DNA from: Candidatus Saccharimonadota bacterium
Lineage (GTDB): Bacteria > Patescibacteriota > Saccharimonadia > Saccharimonadales > Saccharimonadaceae
Reading direction: 5' to 3'
Assembly: GCA_017515925.1 (NCBI GenBank)
Contig: JAFWEB010000079.1
Coordinates: forward strand, 1-14,446
Length of the DNA stretch: 14,446 nt
Every line of letters starts with the position of its first letter. Within the stretch, counting starts at the first letter, position 1. A model generated the notes under the pieces. It was not told the origin of the DNA, made no database searches, and saw nothing but the letters and a program-made list of their open reading frames with translations. The translations under genes and the position numbers were made by a program. Shown here piece by piece: positions 1 through 7,145 of the stretch.

Positions 1-647
1 TTCTTAATGTAGTGAACTTCACCGTTAAACTGTTTGGCGACTTTCTCTGTTTTTGATTTCGGAATGAGGCGATCTTTTTCTCCACAAATAAAACAGGTTT
101 TCTGCTTGATTTCAAAATCTTCAATACTGTAGGAAATAGAGAATTTAGCGGAACGAAGAACATCTTTTTTAGTAGTATAATCTGCGCCGCACTCAATTGC
201 GGTTTTCATAGTGTCTTTTCTAAGGTCTTTATCTTTTGGAATAAAAAGATAAGTGGTGGTGATATAACTAATCATCTTATTTGGCAGCATAATAGAGAGC
301 GGGACAAGCATCTTGAATGGTTTGGCTGGCTTGGTGGAGATTGGAGACATAAAGATAATCTTGTCTGCTATTAGCTCTGGGTATCGTTCTGCCACGGCTG
401 CGGCTACGATAGAGCCCATAGAGTGGCCAATGATAACTGGCTTTTCTATCTCGTTTTCTCGAATAAATGCAGCGATAAACCTAGCATAATGGTGTGCATC
501 AAATTTCTCGATGGTTTTGCCACCAGCAGGTGGAATATCTAGTGAATAAACATTGAATCTACTATTTGGGAAGTTTTCCTCGGTAACTTTTTGGAGCCCC
601 AAATTATTTCCACGAAAACCGTGGATAAAAAGTAGATTTTGCTTCAT
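1..647 (-). CDS. alpha/beta hydrolase, C-terminus outside window
   Basis: Reading leftward from the ATG at 645-647, about 215 codons stay open to the window edge, so the gene is partial. The protein looks like a small serine hydrolase of the alpha/beta fold: an oxyanion-loop FIHGF at residues 7-11, the nucleophile elbow GHSMG with Ser76, and GEKDRLIP with a likely catalytic Asp192. The catalytic His should lie just beyond the edge. There is no signal peptide or membrane segment, so it is probably cytoplasmic. Its substrate cannot be told; this shape is shared by RBBP9/YdeN-type hydrolases and by esterases. The start codon overlaps the glutaredoxin stop codon as ATGA, which suggests translational coupling, and no promoter or Shine-Dalgarno site of its own is obvious. 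The family is clear, the function is not. Confidence 0.85.
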   Translation of the reverse strand, partial: MKQNLLFIHGFRGNNLGLQKVTEENFPNSRFNVYSLDIPPAGGKTIEKFDAHHYARFIAAFIRENEIEKPVIIGHSMGSIVAAAVAERYPELIADKIIFMSPISTKPAKPFKMLVPLSIMLPNKMISYITTTYLFIPKDKDLRKDTMKTAIECGADYTTKKDVLRSAKFSISYSIEDFEIKQKTCFICGEKDRLIPKSKTEKVAKQFNGEVHYIK

Positions 648-859
648 TTCTTATAAATTCCCGCTTCTTTTAGCGCCTTCAAAATAGCGGGGCGATCAAA
701 GCCGACGATTTTTTTATCACCAATTTCTGTGACTGGGATAGAAGATAGATTCATGTCTTCGGCATCAACTTCTTCATATTTGACGCCAAGCTCATCTAGC
801 CAGTCCATTTCGGCGTGGCAGTATGGGCACCAACTTGTAGAGTATACTTTTACTTGCAT
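644..859 (-). CDS. glutaredoxin / NrdH-like redoxin
   Basis: This is a 71-residue single-domain thioredoxin-fold protein. The redox motif CPYC is at residues 11-14 after a short beta strand, the cis-proline is in SSIPVT (Pro42), and the conserved GFD follows at 53-55, all as in glutaredoxin and NrdH families. It would reduce disulfides in the cytoplasm, possibly for ribonucleotide reductase or in redox repair, using a thioredoxin reductase or glutathione-like thiol. The substrate is not shown by the context. The length matches NrdH and glutaredoxin 3 (70-85 residues). It has its own extended -10 six bases before the ATG, and its stop codon overlaps the hydrolase start, so the two are probably one transcript. 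The TGA stop shows that TGA is a stop codon here. Confidence 0.88.
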   Translation of the reverse strand: MQVKVYSTSWCPYCHAEMDWLDELGVKYEEVDAEDMNLSSIPVTEIGDKKIVGFDRPAILKALKEAGIYKK

Positions 860-874
860 AGTTTTATTATACCA
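860..874 (-). promoter_or_regulatory. leaderless promoter of glutaredoxin gene
   Basis: On the minus strand TGG-TATAAT (positions 874-866) is a perfect extended -10. Six bases (865-860) separate it from the ATG, so the expected +1 is the A of the start codon. No Shine-Dalgarno site fits in the 28-base gap. No convincing -35 is seen. Confidence 0.7.
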
Positions 875-887
875 CGATCTAGCGGTT

Positions 888-2111
888 TTACATAGCTAGT
901 GCGGCATCAAGTTGTGGATCACGGTTTTTATTGATGTCGTCATAGGTGCGGACGACTTCTTTGTCTGGTGAAATACCGGTATTATTAATAGTATCGCCAT
1001 TTGGTGTATACCAGTGAGCAGTGGTGACTTTGAGCATTGTGCCATTGGAAAGATTAATTAGGGATTGGACTACGCCTTTACCGTAGGTTTTTTCGCCTAG
1101 AATCGTAGCCTTGTGGTATTCTTTGAGTGCGCCAGCGACGATTTCTGAAGCGGATGCTGTACTGCCGTTAACGAGAACAATCGTATTCATACCAGCTAAC
1201 TTGGCTTGGCCGTGCAGTGCATAGGTAGTTTCATCTGGGAAGTGGATGGATTTTTGGACTAATACGGCTTCGCTGTCAATCCAGAGTGATAATAGGTCTC
1301 TGGCTGCAGATACATAACCACCGCCATTGTCGCGCAAATCTAAGATGACTTTATTGACTCCGTGAGCGTCAAATTCTTTTGTGAAATCTTTGATGATGGT
1401 GCCGGTGTCAGTATCAAATCTAGTCACGGTAATGATTGCAGTATTACCAGAGTAATCAATATAAGCAGAGACATTATTGATTTCTTCACGCACTAAGTCG
1501 TAGGATATTTCTTTGCCATCACGAACAACAGTGAGCTTGACTGATTCGCCGGCTTTACCACGGAGTTTAGTGGCGATGTCGCTAGCATCCAAAGTATACA
1601 CTTCTTCGTCATTGACTTTATAGATGATATCACCAGCGAGTATTCCGGCACGTCCTGCAGGATTGTCTGGAAGTGTGCGAACTACACGTACATAGCCATC
1701 ACGTTCAGCCATTACTACACCTACACCTGCACCAATATCGCCATGTAAACTTTTATCAAAGTCCGAAGCTTCGCTAGCGGTCATGTAAGTGGTATAACGA
1801 TCTTGAACAGAGGCAGCGATCCCCTTTTTAGCGTATTCTATTACTTCCTGATCACTAACTGTACCATCGTAATTTGCTTTTAGTTTTTCGTAGACTTCGT
1901 TGAGCGGAGACCAATCGATACTAGAAGTGTTTTTGAATCCAAGATATGGTAACCATTGATTGGTAATATTACCCCAGTTCATACCTACAAAAAGACCAAC
2001 CACTAGGATAAGAAAGCCACTAATAATAGCACTACTTAGATTGATAGTGATTTTGCGTTCTTTGCGAACATCAGAATTTGTTCGACTGGTTCTTCTAGTC
2101 CTTGTCGCCAT
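888..2111 (-). CDS. S41 family C-terminal processing peptidase
   Basis: The 407-residue protein is a membrane-anchored serine protease of the CtpA/CtpB/Prc family (S41A). It has a basic N-terminus, one membrane segment at about residues 27-45, an N-terminal cap region, a PDZ domain at about 125-208, and the protease core at about 215-390. The catalytic dyad is visible as Ser320 in NGSTASASEI and Lys345 in GEKTYGKGVVQ, spaced 25 residues apart as in CtpB. The core would act outside the membrane, cleaving C-termini of secreted or envelope proteins. The gene directly upstream encodes a secreted CHAP hydrolase, and Ctp proteases control peptidoglycan hydrolases in other bacteria, so regulation of that hydrolase by proteolysis is a reasonable inference. 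The protein ends soon after the core, without a long C-terminal extension. Family assignment is firm; the substrate is not known. Confidence 0.95.
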   Translation of the reverse strand: MATRTRRTSRTNSDVRKERKITINLSSAIISGFLILVVGLFVGMNWGNITNQWLPYLGFKNTSSIDWSPLNEVYEKLKANYDGTVSDQEVIEYAKKGIAASVQDRYTTYMTASEASDFDKSLHGDIGAGVGVVMAERDGYVRVVRTLPDNPAGRAGILAGDIIYKVNDEEVYTLDASDIATKLRGKAGESVKLTVVRDGKEISYDLVREEINNVSAYIDYSGNTAIITVTRFDTDTGTIIKDFTKEFDAHGVNKVILDLRDNGGGYVSAARDLLSLWIDSEAVLVQKSIHFPDETTYALHGQAKLAGMNTIVLVNGSTASASEIVAGALKEYHKATILGEKTYGKGVVQSLINLSNGTMLKVTTAHWYTPNGDTINNTGISPDKEVVRTYDDINKNRDPQLDAALAM

Positions 2112-2126
2112 TACTCTATTTTACCA
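2112..2126 (-). promoter_or_regulatory. leaderless promoter of S41 peptidase gene
   Basis: TGG-TAAAAT on the minus strand (2126-2118) is followed by exactly six bases and then the ATG. It lies in the 21-base gap after the CHAP gene, which leaves no room for a leader. No -35 match is seen at 17 bases, so the TG extension presumably compensates. Confidence 0.6.
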
Positions 2127-2132
2127 CAATTA

Positions 2133-3287
2133 TTATAGACGGTCGATGTGAAGATATGTATAATATCCAACCATGCTTGCAGGAATCACGCGAGCGCCAT
2201 AATCACCCCACATACCACTTGCGGATGAGTATGCGTTGTTGTATTCGCTAATTAGGATGGAACCATCAGCGTTGACAGACTCTACCCAGAATACGTGTCC
2301 TAAGCCGCCATCGTTCTGGCCAATAGTATTTGGAGCTGGCGTATGATCTGCGATACCCTTACTGCGTGCTACATCATCCCAAGTGTTTGCGTTACCCCAG
2401 GATAGATAGAGGCCATATAGCTCGTATGCCTTCCAACCAACATAGCTCACACATTCACAGACGTAGCCACCAACGGCACGACCATCGATGCTGGTACCGT
2501 AATCATCTTGGCGTTGAGGGCAATCTGCTTGCCAACGATAAGTGTTGTCGCCAGTGTAGATAGGACCATTATATGACTGGTATAGTTCTGGGTGGTCTGC
2601 AACGTATTGTTTTTGTGCAGCGATTTGTGCTTCGCGGGCAGCTTTTGCCTCTTCGGAATAAGCAGCAGAATCACCAGCATACTTATCAACAATAGATTGT
2701 TGCTCGGCTTTGGATCTATCGAGAGCTTCCTTCATAGCTTGCTGGCTTTCTAGGATTTCAATCACATGTGCGCGGTCAGCTTCGAGCTGTTCCTTGGTGT
2801 GTTTAATTTCCTGAGCAGAAACATTGATCTGAGTCTTTAGTGTATTAGCGCGGGATTGTTTTTCAGCGAAATCAGAAATAGAATTGGACCCTGCAAGAAT
2901 AGTAATAGAATCGGACTTAGTATCAAAATGAATTTGGATTAATAATTCTGCTAGAGCGGTTTGCTGCTCGGTTAGTTTGGCCTGGGTTGCGTCAATCTTT
3001 TCTTGGAGCTCCTTAGCATAAGCTTCGCTTTCGGCAATGTTTGCTTCCATGCTAGTAATCTCTACTTGTAATTGATTTACTTTAGCTTGGTATTCATTGG
3101 CGGTGTTCTGAGCTTCAGCAGCCTTAGCGCTGGCTTCTTGTTCCCTGGCTACAGCTTCCATACAAGCGGGACTGTTTTTACAAGCGGATGTGAGAGCATA
3201 AGTGCTACCGGAGTAGGCGAAAACAGAAACAGTCGCTACTACTAGAGCGGTCAAAATGGTCAGAAGGTGTTTGTTGAGAGCTTTCAT
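2133..3287 (-). CDS. secreted coiled-coil CHAP peptidoglycan hydrolase (PcsB-like)
   Basis: The 384-residue protein begins with a Sec signal peptide (basic start, hydrophobic 8-24, likely cleavage near STYALT, about residue 32). A long Ala/Glu/Gln-rich coiled coil follows (about 42-232), then a CHAP domain (about 250-384). In the CHAP domain the likely nucleophile is Cys279 in CECVSYVGW, the catalytic His is 331 in GLGHVFWV, and a polar residue around 348-350 (SEYN) completes the site. CHAP domains are amidases or endopeptidases that cut peptidoglycan stem peptides or crosslinks. The layout matches streptococcal PcsB and related FtsEX-gated hydrolases, and ftsE and ftsX lie immediately upstream. 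I infer that the coiled coil docks on the FtsX extracellular domain and is opened by FtsE ATP hydrolysis during division. Four cysteines besides Cys279 are present (36, 42, 256, 277); Cys36-Cys42 could form a disulfide near the mature N-terminus. Confidence 0.92.
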   Translation of the reverse strand: MKALNKHLLTILTALVVATVSVFAYSGSTYALTSACKNSPACMEAVAREQEASAKAAEAQNTANEYQAKVNQLQVEITSMEANIAESEAYAKELQEKIDATQAKLTEQQTALAELLIQIHFDTKSDSITILAGSNSISDFAEKQSRANTLKTQINVSAQEIKHTKEQLEADRAHVIEILESQQAMKEALDRSKAEQQSIVDKYAGDSAAYSEEAKAAREAQIAAQKQYVADHPELYQSYNGPIYTGDNTYRWQADCPQRQDDYGTSIDGRAVGGYVCECVSYVGWKAYELYGLYLSWGNANTWDDVARSKGIADHTPAPNTIGQNDGGLGHVFWVESVNADGSILISEYNNAYSSASGMWGDYGARVIPASMVGYYTYLHIDRL

Positions 3288-3322
3288 AGGCTCATCATAG
3301 CATAAGCGGAATAATTTGTAAA
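3288..3322 (-). promoter_or_regulatory. leaderless promoter of CHAP hydrolase gene
   Basis: On the minus strand a -35 TTTACA (3322-3317), a 17-base spacer ending in TGC, and a -10 TATGAT (3299-3294) are followed by six bases and the ATG. The full consensus geometry makes this one of the best-supported leaderless promoters in the window. Confidence 0.72.
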
Positions 3323-3331
3323 GAGGTTTCT

Positions 3332-4366
3332 CTATTTTTTCTTCTTGCGAGTCTTGTGTGCAGTAGCGGCCAAGTATTTACGAATTGCAAGAGATGAGGA
3401 AAGAGTACCGATCAGGATACCAAGAGCAATCACGACGATATAGACGACTACTAGCCACTTACTTTCTAAAATGTTAGAAATAGCAGAGATGTTAATCCCG
3501 TAGTTTTCTAGATGTGGGGCAATTGCATGGAAACCAAAGTAGCCGGCAGTGGCTGCAATGATACCAGCAATTACGCCAGAGATCTGAGCCTCAATAATAA
3601 ATGGTCCACGGATAAAGCTATTATCTGCACCAACGAGCTTCATCATATAAATCTCTTCCCTACGAGAGAAGATGGCCATGCGAATAGTGTTGAAAATAAC
3701 AAGAATAGATATAGCTAGGAATACGACAGTCAGCACGATACCACCATTTCTAGCAATATTTGCCCAGGATGTGATAGTTTCAATTTCTGCGCGGTTCACA
3801 TCATATGTAGGTGGTTTTTCTGAATCAATATGGATAATAAATGCGCGATCTGTCTCGACGATATTTTTGATACTAGAAAGATCATTTACATCGTAAACTT
3901 TGATACGCATAGTAGCGTTCATACCGGCGATCATTACTTCTCTCATCGCGTCGTCTTCTAGGGTCTGCATGATACCTTCGTTGTCTTTGTTCTCTTCTAC
4001 TAAACGTTGATATTCTTCCTCGGAAGTCGAAACTTCGACGCTTTTGACATTTTCGTCGGCGCTCATGGTATTAGACATATTACCAAGCGAGGCGATGCTG
4101 GTGCCTGGGCGGAAATAAATTGTAATATCGATTTTTTCACGCATAGCATCTGCGGTGCTAGCGAGAATAGCACTAGCAATAATTGTGACGAAAAGAATGA
4201 TTAAAGTCACGCTCATCACGAGAGTAGCAGCAGCAGAAAGCCAAATATTACGAGTGAAACCAATCGCACCGTATTTAAATATGCGAGAAGTGCTGCGGGC
4301 TCTCTGGACGCCGCTATTTTTACTCATGGTTTTGAGGTTTTGCTTGGTTTTTCTATCTTTGGACAT
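3332..4366 (-). CDS. ftsX: cell division ABC transporter permease FtsX
   Basis: The 344-residue membrane protein has the FtsX plan: a basic cytoplasmic N-terminus, TM1 at about 43-67, a large extracellular domain at about 75-205, then TM2 (207-228), TM3 (255-279) and TM4 (303-325), and a lysine-rich tail. The motif REEIYMMKLVGA (237-248) after TM2 is typical of FtsX. The protein forms a complex with FtsE and passes ATP-driven movement to extracellular peptidoglycan hydrolases. The CHAP protein 44 bases downstream is the obvious partner. Its ATG shares one base with the ftsE stop (TAATG), and a purine-rich GGGAGGG in the last ftsE codons serves as Shine-Dalgarno site, so it is translationally coupled to ftsE. 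The N-terminus is extended by about 30 basic residues relative to compact FtsX proteins. Confidence 0.95.
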   Translation of the reverse strand: MSKDRKTKQNLKTMSKNSGVQRARSTSRIFKYGAIGFTRNIWLSAAATLVMSVTLIILFVTIIASAILASTADAMREKIDITIYFRPGTSIASLGNMSNTMSADENVKSVEVSTSEEEYQRLVEENKDNEGIMQTLEDDAMREVMIAGMNATMRIKVYDVNDLSSIKNIVETDRAFIIHIDSEKPPTYDVNRAEIETITSWANIARNGGIVLTVVFLAISILVIFNTIRMAIFSRREEIYMMKLVGADNSFIRGPFIIEAQISGVIAGIIAATAGYFGFHAIAPHLENYGINISAISNILESKWLVVVYIVVIALGILIGTLSSSLAIRKYLAATAHKTRKKKK

Positions 4367-5334
4367 TAGATTACCCTCCCTCTATAGCGACGCGGATCGC
4401 GAACATTGGCTGGTCTAGTTGCTGGACGATTAGACTTTACTCTTCTTCTCATGGTAGGTTGAGCGGTCTGAGTTGGTTCTGGGGCTGGAGCTGGCTCGGC
4501 TTGACGCATGGCAGGCTGTGGTCTAGTAGCTTGGGCTACTGGACGAGCAGGGCGTGCAACTGGACGTGCTGGACGAGGAGCTTCTCCGATTGGAGCGGTA
4601 CGGATAATACGCTGAGCGGGCTGTGGGCGCTCGACGATATTTGTGCCATCTAGACGATAAATGCCGTTTACTTTTTGGTCGGCAACGATTTTACCATTCT
4701 TGAGGGTGACGACGCGCTTCTGGAGATTATTGACGATATCTTGGTTATGTGTAGTGACTAGAAGTGTGGTGCCAAAATCATTAATCCTCTGTAATAATTC
4801 GATAATTTCTTCAGTAGTAAGAGTGTCAAGATTGCCTGTAGGCTCATCGGCAATTAGAATCTTTGGCTGACGAGCAACGGAACGAGCAATTGCTACGCGT
4901 TGTCTTTCACCACCAGATAATTCACGTGGGAATTTCTTTTCTTTACCAGACAAACCGACGAGATCAAGAACTTTTGGCACGGTCTTCTCTATTTCTCTAT
5001 TGCTCATGCCGGCAATTTCTAGGGCAAAGGCAACATTTTCGTAAGCGGTGCGACCTGGCAGTAATTTGAAATCCTGGAATACGACTCCTAGGCGACGACG
5101 ATAATGTGGAATGTAGCGTTTTTTGACATAATCTAGGTCAATACCACCGACGATAATTTTACCGGCATCAGGAATTTCTTCCTTGGTGATCATTTTAATC
5201 AAAGTGGATTTACCGGCGCCAGACTGGCCGACGAGAAAGACGAATTCGTTTGGCTCGATATGAAGCGACACATGATCAAGGGCAGGGTGAACATCACCCC
5301 GGTAAGTTTTTGTGACTTCATCGAGTAAAATCAT
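4366..5334 (-). CDS. ftsE: cell division ATP-binding protein FtsE with long Pro/Ala/Arg tail
   Basis: This is an ABC ATPase of 322 residues. All nucleotide-binding motifs are intact: Walker A GQSGAGKST (36-44), Q-loop Gln87 in VFQDF, signature LSGGERQ (139-145), Walker B ILIADEP (159-165), D-loop NLD and switch His196. The core matches FtsE, which at about 225 residues normally ends near residue 230. Here about 85 more residues follow, rich in Pro, Ala, Arg and Gln, with APRPARPVARPARP-like repeats and a strongly basic end. It looks disordered and may bind membrane, nucleic acid or a partner such as FtsZ. FtsE drives FtsX in the cytoplasm at the division site. It is the first gene of the envelope block and has its own promoter, divergent from the membrane gene at 5401. 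Confidence 0.95.
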   Translation of the reverse strand: MILLDEVTKTYRGDVHPALDHVSLHIEPNEFVFLVGQSGAGKSTLIKMITKEEIPDAGKIIVGGIDLDYVKKRYIPHYRRRLGVVFQDFKLLPGRTAYENVAFALEIAGMSNREIEKTVPKVLDLVGLSGKEKKFPRELSGGERQRVAIARSVARQPKILIADEPTGNLDTLTTEEIIELLQRINDFGTTLLVTTHNQDIVNNLQKRVVTLKNGKIVADQKVNGIYRLDGTNIVERPQPAQRIIRTAPIGEAPRPARPVARPARPVAQATRPQPAMRQAEPAPAPEPTQTAQPTMRRRVKSNRPATRPANVRDPRRYRGRVI

Positions 5335-5369
5335 ATCTATATATTATCATAAGCTAAATAGTCGTGCAA
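5335..5369 (-). promoter_or_regulatory. leaderless promoter of ftsE
   Basis: Minus strand: -35 TTGCAC (5369-5364), 17-base spacer ending in TGA, -10 TAATAT (5346-5341), six bases, then ATG. The -35 lies where the -35 of the divergent gene at 5401 would also be, so the two promoters overlap. Confidence 0.68.
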
Positions 5370-5381
5370 GATGTCTGAATA

Positions 5382-5390
5382 TGTTATAAT
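5382..5390 (+). promoter_or_regulatory. extended -10 promoter of membrane gene 5401
   Basis: TGT-TATAAT ends 10 bases before the ATG at 5401, giving a predicted leader of about 4 nt. This rules against an upstream in-frame ATG at 5371, which would put the -10 inside the gene. The -35 region (about 5362-5367) is weak and overlaps the ftsE -35. Confidence 0.62.
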
Positions 5391-5400
5391 TATTTCAACT

Positions 5401-6006
5401 ATGGAATTAAAAAAATATCTTAAACCTCAATATGGAATCGCACTTGCGCCGGTAATTTTTGCATTTTCACAAATAATTATCCTAGGATACAACTGGACTT
5501 TTGGTGGACATTTTGGCGATATTTCCCTTACAGTTTCAAAATATGTCGGCCTCAATATTTGGTCATCTGTTCTCTTCGCAATTTATAATTTTTTGATTGC
5601 ATTTTTGATGGTGCGATACTATCTTTATGCCTATAAAGGTCTCTCCAAGATTTGGCTTGTTTTTGGGTTTATTCAACTATTTGGCTTTATTGGGCTTTCA
5701 ATTTTTCCGCACGCAGCATTCCTCTCTGGCGATGCAAAAGAAGTCGTTGTCAATCTTCATATCGCACTTGCTAGAATCATGTTCTTTGCAATGTTTGGTA
5801 TGGCAATCGAGAGACTTCGTATTGCTTGTGGCCGTGATAATCGTAATAAATTTGCTGCCAAAATCTGCCTAGCATTCATCATCTATGGCTTGATCTATGC
5901 GCTTGGCTACATGGATCAAGACGGATTCCTCTGGCACATTATGCTGATTTGGGAAACTGGGTATATCTACGCGTTTATGGGCATGCTGATATTGACGAGA
6001 AAATAA
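5401..6006 (+). CDS. six-helix integral membrane protein, function unknown
   Basis: The 201-residue protein is almost wholly hydrophobic, with predicted helices at about 13-30, 50-72, 82-101, 116-137, 150-170 and 177-198. Helix 3 ends in GLSIFPHAAF, and a polar segment with NLHIALAR follows before helix 4. The FP..-(x)n-H pattern between two helices recalls DUF998-type membrane proteins, but the match is by eye and weak. There is no signal peptide and no catalytic motif I recognise. I chose the ATG at 5401 over the in-frame ATG at 5371 because the -10 lies between them. It is divergent from ftsE and 28 bases upstream of prfB in the same direction. Base composition is richer in T than its neighbours, as expected for a membrane protein. 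Confidence 0.75.
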   Translation: MELKKYLKPQYGIALAPVIFAFSQIIILGYNWTFGGHFGDISLTVSKYVGLNIWSSVLFAIYNFLIAFLMVRYYLYAYKGLSKIWLVFGFIQLFGFIGLSIFPHAAFLSGDAKEVVVNLHIALARIMFFAMFGMAIERLRIACGRDNRNKFAAKICLAFIIYGLIYALGYMDQDGFLWHIMLIWETGYIYAFMGMLILTRK

Positions 6007-6018
6007 CTATCCCCTCTA

Positions 6019-6027
6019 TGATATAAT
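6019..6027 (+). promoter_or_regulatory. leaderless promoter of prfB
   Basis: TGA-TATAAT ends seven bases before the ATG at 6035, so the transcript should begin at or one base before the start codon. It lies in the 28-base gap after the membrane gene. No Shine-Dalgarno site is present. Confidence 0.7.
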
Positions 6028-6034
6028 TGGTTAT

Positions 6035-7108
6035 ATGAATGAAAAGCGCTTAGAGCAGCTCAAAGATGATTTTGATGATGCATGGAAAAAACTCGCTATA
6101 GACGAGAAAATTTCTGATGTAGAAAAATTAGAAAAAGAAGTGGCTAATCCAGATATTTGGAAAGATCCTGATTCTGCGCGCGAGAAAAATGAAACACTTA
6201 GCCATTTGAAGGATTTTGTGGCTGATTGGCAAATATTAAAAACGCAGATTAATGACATTTCTGAGCTATTAAATCTCGGCGAAGATGACCTGAATGACGA
6301 AATTGAGGTGCAACTTTCGGCGATGGAAAATAAACTTACGGAGCTAAAAAAATCTTTACGTTTTACAGGACCATTTGATCACGGCGATGCAATCATTCGT
6401 ATTACGGCTGGTGCCGGTGGTACAGAAGCAATGGATTGGGCCGGTATGCTAGAGCGAATGTATCTCAGATTTTTTGAGAAAAAAGGATTTAAAGCAACGC
6501 TTCTAGAAAAAACCGACGGCGAAGAAGCCGGGATAAAAACCGCTGTCTACGAATTATCTGGTACTGATGTGTATGGTACATTGAAAAGTGAGCATGGCAC
6601 GCATCGCCTAGTGCGGCTTAGCCCATTTAACGCAGATAATCTTCGTCAGACATCATTTTCTCTTGTAGAGATATTACCTGTGATTAGGAATGACAATGAA
6701 GTAAAAATTGACGAAAAAGATCTCCGTATCGATGTATATCATTCTGGTGGACATGGCGGTCAAAGCGTGAACACGACCAATTCCGCCGTGCGTATTACAC
6801 ATATTCCAACTAATACTGTAGTGGCAATCCAAAATGAGCGCTCACAGCTCCAAAACAAGGAAAAGGCTATGGAAATCCTGCGTGGCAAGTTAGCGCAAAT
6901 GCAGATAGAACAGCAAGCTGAGAGTATTGATAAACTTCGTGCCGGTGAATCCGCTTCCTGGGGGCAACAAATTAGAAATTATGTGATGCAGCCATACAAG
7001 CTTGTCAAAGACACTCGCACCAAATACGAAGAAACCGATGTTGAATCAGTACTAGATGGTAAAATAGACGGCTTTATCGATGCATTTCTTGAAATGAATT
7101 TGGGATAA
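6035..7108 (+). CDS. prfB: peptide chain release factor 2 (RF2)
   Basis: The 357-residue class I release factor ends translation at UGA and UAA. It carries the RF2 stop-reading tripeptide SPF (196-198) and the GGQ peptidyl-hydrolysis motif (241-243) within SGGHGGQSVNTTNSAVRITH. An N-terminal helical domain (1-105) precedes the PCRF and catalytic domains. The length is near that of E. coli RF2 (365). In many bacteria prfB needs a programmed +1 frameshift at an in-frame UGA near codon 26. Here the frame is continuous through the matching region (around LAIDEK, 20-25), so this autoregulation is absent. The start is fixed by the -10 seven bases upstream. The presence of RF2 argues that UGA is a stop codon in this organism, unlike Gracilibacteria and Absconditabacteria. 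A bidirectional terminator follows. Confidence 0.97.
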   Translation: MNEKRLEQLKDDFDDAWKKLAIDEKISDVEKLEKEVANPDIWKDPDSAREKNETLSHLKDFVADWQILKTQINDISELLNLGEDDLNDEIEVQLSAMENKLTELKKSLRFTGPFDHGDAIIRITAGAGGTEAMDWAGMLERMYLRFFEKKGFKATLLEKTDGEEAGIKTAVYELSGTDVYGTLKSEHGTHRLVRLSPFNADNLRQTSFSLVEILPVIRNDNEVKIDEKDLRIDVYHSGGHGGQSVNTTNSAVRITHIPTNTVVAIQNERSQLQNKEKAMEILRGKLAQMQIEQQAESIDKLRAGESASWGQQIRNYVMQPYKLVKDTRTKYEETDVESVLDGKIDGFIDAFLEMNLG

Positions 7109-7110
7109 CA

Positions 7111-7145
7111 AAAAGAACCCTTTCGGGTTCTTTTTTGTTTTTTTA
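7111..7145. terminator. bidirectional intrinsic terminator between prfB and tsf
   Basis: The hairpin AAGAACCC-TTTC-GGGTTCTT (7113-7132) has an A tract on its left and a T tract on its right. It can therefore end prfB on the plus strand and rpsB-tsf on the minus strand. The distal T tract reaches the tsf stop codon at 7143. Confidence 0.9.

Noticed and set aside
5371..5400. In-frame ATG at 5371 as start of the membrane gene
   Set aside because: The perfect TGTTATAAT element lies at 5382-5390, between that ATG and the one at 5401. The first 10 residues would also be an odd polar addition before the lysine-rich start.
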